Positions 59,476-64,000 of a stretch of DNA of 64,000 bases are shown here, in pieces (position 1 is the first letter of the stretch; each line of letters opens with the position of its first letter). The notes under the pieces are model-generated. The model ran no database searches and was not told the origin of the DNA. It worked only from the letters and a program-made list of their open reading frames with translations. Made by a program: the position numbers and the translations under genes. This DNA comes from Streptococcus mitis B6 (GTDB taxonomy: Bacteria > Bacillota > Bacilli > Lactobacillales > Streptococcaceae). The stretch covers positions 682,001-746,000 of the forward strand of contig NC_013853.1 of NCBI RefSeq assembly GCF_000027165.1, given 5' to 3'.

Positions 59476-61018
59476 GGTAACTTCTAAAACTAACTTCCAG
59501 TTTCCCACAACCTAGCTTTTAGTATGAGAAAAATGCGTGAAATCAGTGGAAATCCGTCTTAGACTAACTTCCACTGGTTTTCTTTTTCTTGATATATAAG
59601 GGTTCAAAAGCGAAAAGACTCAGAAAAAAGTGCACGACAAATAGCCCTAAAACAGAGTCGTCTTAGAGTAAATTCCAGTTGCTAGCGTTTAGTGTGAGAC
59701 TTTTCGATGGTGATAAGATGTGTAGTTAGAGGGGAAAATTCCCTTTATTTCAATAAATCAGGTGATAAGTGTGTGTCTTCTGGTTTGACAAATTGGCAAC
59801 CCAGAAGAGCAGCGATGTCCTCGCCAAAGGTGAAGGTGAAGACGTCGTAAGCAGATTTTCCTTGAAACTCTTCTCGTTTCAAGGAATTGACATGGGAAAT
59901 GACTAGATTGACGTCTTTCTGAGTCAGCTGGTCAAAGGAAGTGCCCTTGGGAAGAATGGCTCGCAAAACCGTATGGTTCTTCTCAATCCGCCCCTTCTGG
60001 TCAGGACGGCTAGGGTCGCAGAAGTAGAGGTGAGACTTCCCATCAATGTCTCGCTCAAGCTCCTCCACATAGGCGAACTCAGATCCGTTGTCTGTGAGAA
60101 TGACAGGGAACAGCTGATGGAACGCATACCCTCCGTCCATGACTCTTTCTTTCAAAGCTGCGAATTTAGTGGCGACTTCCAGAGCAGTCTTGTTGTCCAA
60201 AAGCAAGGCGAAGAGGAAATTACAGAAGGAAACGTTGAAGGTGAGCAGTAGCTTTCCACCAGGTCTGCCGATGACCGTGTCCATTTCCAACCATTTGAAG
60301 AAATCATCAGTTTCTCGTAACTCTTGGAAATCTTGATAGGTCCGCCCAATTTTCAGCTCTTTGGGAATAGCTACTTTTCTGGATTTTCTGCGTTCCTTGA
60401 ACGTGACCATCCGAGGGAAATCAATGGGCTTGGCTGTCAGATAGCCCAGCTTGGCATGCCGATACACCGTAGCTTTCGACACAGGTAGGTTATGTGTCTG
60501 AATGATATGGTAGATGCTTTGTTTCTTCTGGATGCCTAGGGTTAAGATCTTGTCCATCTGATAAAAACTTTCCTTGTTTAGGGGAATGCCCTGTCTGGAT
60601 TCCCTCAACATAGTCTCGTACTGCTCCTGTGCCTTTTTCGCGTAGTAAAGATAGCGGTTAAACCCACAATCCGTCCTCTTTTTTGGACAGTTGTTACAGA
60701 CATAAGGAGCTTTTTTGAGAAGAGGGCAATCCGTGCAATCAGATTTGACGGATGTTGGATGCATGATGCGATTGCGCTTGATTTCCTTTGAAATCGTTGA
60801 CGGGTCTTTCCCCATCTTCTCAGCGATGGAACGGAAAGTCTCCTGTTGGCTGATTCCAGTTTGGATGTCAATACGGTCTTCTAGAGTGAGATGTTTTTGT
60901 TTTTTCGTCATGAGGTACCTCCTCACGAAAAGTCTCAGACTTAATTCTAGCATAATTCATCGTCTGAGACTAACTTCCAGTTTTGGGAGAGAGATGGAAG
61001 TTACTTTGAGAAGTTACG
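59476..61018 (-). mobile_element. IS30-family element, array copy 4
   Basis: Appears identical to copies 2 and 3, with A at 60917. Its right end is 25 bp upstream of the rplJ -35 box. Confidence 0.93.
59745..60911 (-). CDS. IS30-family transposase, array copy 4
   Basis: 388 residues, intact, same sequence and ribosome-binding site as copies 2 and 3. Transcribed away from rplJ. Confidence 0.93.
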   Translation of the reverse strand: MTKKQKHLTLEDRIDIQTGISQQETFRSIAEKMGKDPSTISKEIKRNRIMHPTSVKSDCTDCPLLKKAPYVCNNCPKKRTDCGFNRYLYYAKKAQEQYETMLRESRQGIPLNKESFYQMDKILTLGIQKKQSIYHIIQTHNLPVSKATVYRHAKLGYLTAKPIDFPRMVTFKERRKSRKVAIPKELKIGRTYQDFQELRETDDFFKWLEMDTVIGRPGGKLLLTFNVSFCNFLFALLLDNKTALEVATKFAALKERVMDGGYAFHQLFPVILTDNGSEFAYVEELERDIDGKSHLYFCDPSRPDQKGRIEKNHTVLRAILPKGTSFDQLTQKDVNLVISHVNSLKREEFQGKSAYDVFTFTFGEDIAALLGCQFVKPEDTHLSPDLLK

Positions 61019-61043
61019 AATTTTAAAAAAGTTTGCAAAAATC

Positions 61044-61072
61044 TTGCATTCTTTTTTTAACTATGCTATACT
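61044..61072 (+). promoter_or_regulatory. Promoter of the rplJ-rplL operon
   Basis: TTGCAT (61044-61049), 17 bp, TATACT (61067-61072) with TG one base before the -10. The upstream bases 61019-61043 are A/T tracts like an UP element; part of them is the last copy of the IS target sequence. Confidence 0.85.
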
Positions 61073-61078
61073 TATATA

Positions 61079-61212
61079 CGGTTTGAAAAAACTGCCTAAG
61101 ACAGTAGGGGAGCTCGACTCATAAGTATCCTACCGAGGACAAAACGTATCATGTAAAAAGAAGCGTATTGTACTTTCGTGTCTAGGTTTGGGCGCGTTTT
61201 TCTTTTGGAAAA
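61079..61212 (+). ncRNA. Ribosomal protein L10 leader
   Basis: The 5' untranslated region contains GTAGGGGAGCTC and ATCCTACCGAGGAC, which pair and match the conserved core of the L10 leader of Firmicutes, then a GC-containing hairpin ending in GCGCGTTTTTCTTTT that can serve as terminator. Binding of L10(L12)4 to this RNA would reduce expression of the operon. Confidence 0.8.
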
Positions 61213-61250
61213 ATTCCTCAAGCAAAATAATAACGGAGGTGAACACACTA

Positions 61251-61751
61251 ATGAGTGAAGCAATTATTGCTAAAAAAGCGGAACTAGTTGACGTAGTAGC
61301 TGAAAAAATGAAAGCTGCTGCATCTATCGTCGTTGTAGACGCTCGTGGTTTGACAGTTGAGCAAGATACAGTTCTTCGTCGTGAGCTTCGTGGAAGCGAA
61401 GTTGAGTATAAAGTGATTAAAAACTCAATCTTGCGTCGTGCAGCTGAAAAAGCTGGTCTTGAAGGACTTGCATCTGTATTTGTTGGACCATCTGCAGTAG
61501 CATTTTCTAACGAAGATGTTATCGCACCAGCGAAAATCTTGAACGATTTTGCTAAAGACGCTGAAGCACTTGAAATTAAAGGTGGTGCAATCGAAGGAGC
61601 TGTCGCATCTAAAGAAGAGATTCTTGCACTTGCAACTCTTCCAAACCGCGAAGGACTTCTTTCTATGCTCCTTTCTGTACTTCAAGCGCCAGTGCGCAAC
61701 GTTGCTCTTGCAGTCAAAGCGGTTGCAGACAACAAAGAAGACGCAGCTTAA
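61251..61751 (+). CDS. rplJ: Ribosomal protein L10
   Basis: 166 residues from ATG 61251, with GGAGGT upstream; an in-frame extension to 61188 overlaps the leader. The sequence [24 protein letters not shown] and the C-terminal helix that anchors L7/L12 dimers are typical. Part of the 50S stalk. Codon use is strongly biased, as for a highly expressed gene. Confidence 0.97.
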   Translation: MSEAIIAKKAELVDVVAEKMKAAASIVVVDARGLTVEQDTVLRRELRGSEVEYKVIKNSILRRAAEKAGLEGLASVFVGPSAVAFSNEDVIAPAKILNDFAKDAEALEIKGGAIEGAVASKEEILALATLPNREGLLSMLLSVLQAPVRNVALAVKAVADNKEDAA

Positions 61752-61754
61752 TCT

Positions 61755-61772
61755 TAAGCTACGCAGCGTAGC
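61755..61772 (+). other. Hairpin between rplJ and rplL
   Basis: GCTACGCAGCGTAGC forms a six-pair stem with a three-base loop and no T-run. It may limit exonuclease or mark processing between the genes. Confidence 0.5.
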
Positions 61773-61823
61773 CTAGCTACGAAAATCTATTATAAATTTA
61801 AAACATATTTGGAGGAAATAACA

Positions 61824-62192
61824 ATGGCATTGAACATTGAAAACATTATTGCTGAAATTAAAGAAGCTTCAATCCTTGAATTGAACGACCTTGTAAAAGC
61901 TATCGAAGAAGAATTTGGTGTAACTGCAGCTGCTCCTGTAGCTGTTGCTGCAGCTGGTGCTGCTGACGCTGGTGCTGCTAAAGATTCATTCGACGTTGAA
62001 TTGACATCTGCAGGCGACAAAAAAGTTGGCGTTATCAAAGTTGTACGTGAAATCACAGGTCTTGGTCTTAAAGAAGCTAAAGAACTTGTTGACGGTGCAC
62101 CAGCACTTGTTAAAGAAGGCGTTGCAACTGCAGAAGCTGAAGAAATCAAAGCTAAATTGGAAGAAGCTGGAGCTTCAGTTACTCTTAAATAA
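61824..62192 (+). CDS. rplL: Ribosomal protein L7/L12
   Basis: 122 residues from ATG 61824 with GGAGGA upstream. N-terminal dimerisation helices ([25 protein letters not shown]), an Ala/Gly-rich hinge near 40-55 and the C-terminal factor-binding domain ([24 protein letters not shown]). The last codons and stop are also the attachment site of an integrative element; the protein end (SVTLK) is unchanged. Confidence 0.97.
   Translation: MALNIENIIAEIKEASILELNDLVKAIEEEFGVTAAAPVAVAAAGAADAGAAKDSFDVELTSAGDKKVGVIKVVREITGLGLKEAKELVDGAPALVKEGVATAEAEEIKAKLEEAGASVTLK
62178..62192 (+). other. Attachment site at the 3' end of rplL
   Basis: GTTACTCTTAAATAA; its complement TTATTTAAGAGTAAC is the 15-bp core described for ICESa2603-family elements integrated at rplL in streptococci such as S. 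suis. The second copy should lie beyond the right edge of the window. Confidence 0.75.
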
Positions 62193-62289
62193 GAGGCATA
62201 TACCAATTAGAATTCGGAATACTATAGTATCAGCCTTTTAGAATCGTGAACACATTTTAGAAACTGATAAATTAATTTAGTTTCCTACC

Positions 62290-62329
62290 AAAAACCCTAC
62301 CAAAAATTAATTTGGCAGGGTTTTTCTTT
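62290..62329 (+). terminator. Terminator downstream of rplL
   Basis: AAAAACCCTACCAAA pairs with TTTGGCAGGGTTTTT (one mismatch), followed by CTTTTT. It lies on the element side of the attachment site. Confidence 0.85.
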
Positions 62330-62345
62330 TTAACAAATTTATCGT

Positions 62346-62377
62346 GGAGAACAATTGAATATTGTTCTCCTTTTTTT
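62346..62377 (+). terminator. Second terminator just upstream of the first element gene
   Basis: GGAGAACAAT and ATTGTTCTCC form a perfect 10-bp stem before TTTTTTT, only 17 bp before the 57-residue gene. It may be a barrier to rplL readthrough or an attenuator. Confidence 0.8.
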
Positions 62378-62393
62378 ATTTTCAGGAGGGAAA

Positions 62394-62567
62394 ATGACAA
62401 AAGAATTACAATCATCATGCTATATTGTCATTTCATTTTTAGTACGTGAAATGGGAATTGACATTGTTGAAGCCATCTCTCTTATGGCTGAATTAGAAAA
62501 AAGTGGCTTGGTTCACTTGGAATCAAGTGGAGATTTAACACTCAAAGAACTTGGAGGCGCGCTATGA
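62394..62567 (+). CDS. Small protein, unknown, upstream of repA
   Basis: 57 residues from ATG 62394 with AGGAGGG four bases upstream; an extension to 62355 would cross the terminator hairpin. Helical and amphipathic, without motifs (CYIVISFLVREMGIDIVEAI, then acidic). Its stop overlaps the repA start by four bases, so the two are coupled. Hypothetical genes are common at this place in related elements. No promoter was seen between the terminator and the gene. Confidence 0.65.
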   Translation: MTKELQSSCYIVISFLVREMGIDIVEAISLMAELEKSGLVHLESSGDLTLKELGGAL

Positions 62568-63343
62568 AAAGAATTACCGCAAACCAATACCAAACTTCAG
62601 AACGGTATTATAAATTACCTAAAATTCTTTTTGAGGATGAGAAATATATGGATATGAAACTAGAAGTAAAGGTGGCTTATTCTATTTTAAAAGATCGTTT
62701 AGAATTATCTCTCAATCGTGGTTGGATAGATGAAGAAGGGGCGGTCTATTTAGTATTTTCTAATTCTAAACTGATGAGGCTGTTAGGTTGTTCGAAGTCA
62801 AAATTATTGTCCATAAAAAAAACTCTTAAAGAATATGACTTAATTGATGAAGTTCAACAGTCTTCAAGTGAGAAAGGGAGACTTGCTAATAAGATTTATT
62901 TAGGGGAATTGTCTTCTACCCCAGTAGGTAATTCAAACAGGCCTAGTGTTAAAAAAAGACTAGGGCAGGTTGAAAATGAAACGCCCCCCGTCTCATATTC
63001 AGCCCCTAGTGAGACTGAAGTTAGTGAGACTAAATATAGTGAGACTGATTCTTTATTTATTGAGGATGAGGAGGATAGGAATACTCAACCTATCTTGAAA
63101 AGAAAAGTAGAAAAGGTCACAAAATATGATCGAGATTATATTTGGGGATTGGTACAGGATCAATTTAGACGAGAAGGTTTTTCTGAAACAGCTAGTGAGA
63201 TTGCTATGACTGATTTTGAGAGAATCTATCAGTATGCTCTTGACAATGTTCGCTTTGTTAGACGAGCGGAAGTTTTGGCTGAATTTGTGTTTAACGGCTT
63301 GTATTCTGTTTGGAATAACCGTGTTAGAAAAGGAGGTGGTTAA
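62564..63343 (+). CDS. repA: RepA_N-family replication initiator
   Basis: 259 residues. The N-terminal domain (YYKLPKILFEDEKYMDMKLE, DRLELSLNRGWIDEEGAVYL, and a winged-helix segment LMRLLGCSKSKLLSIKKTLKEYDLID) fits the RepA_N initiators of Gram-positive plasmids and ICEs. The middle is a low-complexity linker with repeated SETE/SETK units near 142-162. The C-terminal part is predicted helical. It probably starts replication of the excised element. Confidence 0.85.
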   Translation: MKRITANQYQTSERYYKLPKILFEDEKYMDMKLEVKVAYSILKDRLELSLNRGWIDEEGAVYLVFSNSKLMRLLGCSKSKLLSIKKTLKEYDLIDEVQQSSSEKGRLANKIYLGELSSTPVGNSNRPSVKKRLGQVENETPPVSYSAPSETEVSETKYSETDSLFIEDEEDRNTQPILKRKVEKVTKYDRDYIWGLVQDQFRREGFSETASEIAMTDFERIYQYALDNVRFVRRAEVLAEFVFNGLYSVWNNRVRKGGG

Positions 63344-63436
63344 ATGTCGCCAATCGAGTGGATATTAGTTATGCTCATTGTCATTTCAAGTGGTGTGACT
63401 TTTTGGACATTGATAGTCGATCAGAAAGGGGGATAA
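63344..63436 (+). CDS. 30-residue membrane peptide
   Basis: ATG directly after the repA stop with AGGAGGTGG seven bases upstream. One membrane segment (WILVMLIVISSGVTFWTLIV) and a short charged tail DQKGG. Such micro-ORFs are easily missed. Its strong ribosome-binding site and tight placement between repA and the methyltransferase gene support translation. Function unknown. Confidence 0.55.
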   Translation: MSPIEWILVMLIVISSGVTFWTLIVDQKGG

Positions 63437-63440
63437 AGAA

Positions 63441-64000
63441 ATGAGATTTATTGATTTATTTTCAGGTATAGGTGGATTTAGACTTGGAATGGAAAGTGTT
63501 GGACACGAGTGTATTGGATTTTGTGAGATTGATAAATTTGCTAGGAAATCTTATAAGTCCATTTTTCAAACGGAAGGAGAAATAGAATTTCATGACATAC
63601 GAGATGTTTCAGATGACGAATTTAAAAAACTTAGAGGGAAAGTCGATGTCATCTGTGGGGGATTCCCTTGTCAAGCATTTTCAATCGCAGGAAGACGATT
63701 GGGATTTGAAGATACTAGAGGAACTTTATTCTTTGAAATTGCTCGAGCGGCCAAACAAATCCAACCACGTTTTCTTTTTCTTGAAAATGTTAAAGGCCTA
63801 CTCAATCACGATAAGGGACGGACGTTCACCACAATCCTTACCACGCTTGATGAATTGGGGTTTGATGTTGAGTGGCAGGTGCTTAACAGTAAGGATTTTG
63901 GCGTTCCCCAAAACAGAGAGAGGGTGTTTATTATCGGACATTCTAGAAAGAGAGGTACCAGACTCTTATTTCCTTTCAGACGAGAAGGTCAAGCAACTAA
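63441..64000 (+). CDS. DNA (cytosine-5-)-methyltransferase, N-terminal part
   Basis: 186 codons visible; the gene continues beyond the window. Motif I DLFSGIGGFRLGMESVG (SAM binding), motif IV GGFPCQAFSIAG with the catalytic cysteine, motif VI LENVKGLL and motif VIII QNRERVFIIG are all intact. The target recognition domain is not yet reached, so specificity cannot be guessed. No restriction gene is in view. It may protect the element from host restriction when it enters a new cell. GGGGG site upstream lies in the end of the micro-ORF. Confidence 0.93.
   Translation, partial: MRFIDLFSGIGGFRLGMESVGHECIGFCEIDKFARKSYKSIFQTEGEIEFHDIRDVSDDEFKKLRGKVDVICGGFPCQAFSIAGRRLGFEDTRGTLFFEIARAAKQIQPRFLFLENVKGLLNHDKGRTFTTILTTLDELGFDVEWQVLNSKDFGVPQNRERVFIIGHSRKRGTRLLFPFRREGQAT

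Larger units (their letters stand above)
54795..61031 (-). repeat. Tandem array of four IS copies, period 1556 bp
   Basis: Four 1543-bp IS copies in the same orientation at 54808, 56364, 57920 and 59476, separated and flanked by five copies of a 13-bp sequence AATTTTAAAAAA(T or G) at 54795, 56351, 57907, 59463 and 61019. The first copy of the spacer ends in T, the others in G. The array replaces what was a short intergenic gap between the amidohydrolase gene and the rplJ promoter. Confidence 0.95.
62193..64000 (+). mobile_element. End of an integrative conjugative element at rplL (continues past the window)
   Basis: Begins right after the rplL attachment site. Contents: a terminator, an ATACTATAGTAT palindrome (62219-62230), a 57-residue ORF, a RepA_N initiator, a 30-residue peptide and a C5-cytosine methyltransferase. 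This set and order is what I know from one end of ICESa2603/Tn5252-type elements. Integrase and conjugation genes are not in view. Stretch 62193-62393 holds no gene. Confidence 0.7.

Noticed and set aside
61000..61045. Hybrid promoter formed by an outward -35 in the IS right end (TTGAGA) and flanking DNA
   Set aside because: No acceptable -10 lies 16-18 bp downstream at 61.0 kb, and only GGTTAT at 16.8 kb; the native promoters are intact.

Overview
The window looks like a chromosomal segment of Streptococcus pneumoniae or a very close Mitis-group relative. The gene content and order (pst-phoU, murB-potABCD, alaS, the aro/tyrA/pheA block, a LicD-type choline/teichoic-acid cluster, mecA, hom-thrB, msrAB, rplJ-rplL) are those I know from pneumococcus. 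Several BOX intergenic repeats, a hallmark of that species group, are scattered through it. Most of the window is core genome. The accessory parts are five copies of one IS30-type element, a small lemA/TPM cassette and the edge of an integrative element.

Layout. 1-525 is the 3' end of an rRNA methyltransferase gene. 897-5816 is a phosphate ABC transporter with two ATPase paralogues and PhoU. 5974-9869 holds an orphan amino-acid-binding lipoprotein, a MocR-type regulator, acetolactate decarboxylase and a YhfC-type membrane protease. 9982-14827 is murB followed by the spermidine/putrescine transporter. A broken small membrane-protein gene and a complete IS (15253-16795, 13-bp target duplication) lie before the alanine T-box leader, a LURP-one-like gene and alaS. 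An alpha-amylase gene diverges from an ABC exporter pair at 20.4-24.4 kb, next to an LtaS-like sulfatase gene. From 27.2 to 39.8 kb runs aromatic amino acid biosynthesis (aroD, aroE, aroB, aroC, tyrA, ylbF-like, then aroA, aroK, pheA, LCP protein). It is split by a 2.1-kb lemA/TPM cassette bounded by a 19-bp direct repeat of the end of the ylbF-like gene. 39.9-45.4 kb is a teichoic-acid cluster. 45.7-53.4 kb holds mecA, hom-thrB, msrAB and a heterodimeric ABC exporter. An amidohydrolase pseudogene follows, with one nonsense mutation and one frameshift.

The most unusual structure is at 54795-61031: four head-to-tail copies of the same 1543-bp IS, each separated by one copy of a 13-bp target sequence (period exactly 1556 bp). 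The array sits 25 bp upstream of the -35 box of the rplJ-rplL ribosomal protein promoter. Copies 2-4 share a base, in the transposase Shine-Dalgarno region, that copy 1 lacks. Immediately downstream, the last codons of rplL carry the 15-bp sequence known as the attachment site of ICESa2603-family elements. From there to the right edge come a short gene, a RepA_N replication initiator, a 30-residue membrane peptide and the start of a C5-cytosine DNA methyltransferase, consistent with the end of an integrative conjugative element.

Regulatory features that can be read directly include many sigma-A promoters, intrinsic terminators, the alanine T-box, the L10 leader, a CcpA-type cre and a LacI-type palindrome in the amylase/ABC intergenic region, and one probably leaderless gene (27267). 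Genes visibly inactivated are the small ORF at 14980, lemA at 34060 and the amidohydrolase at 53521.
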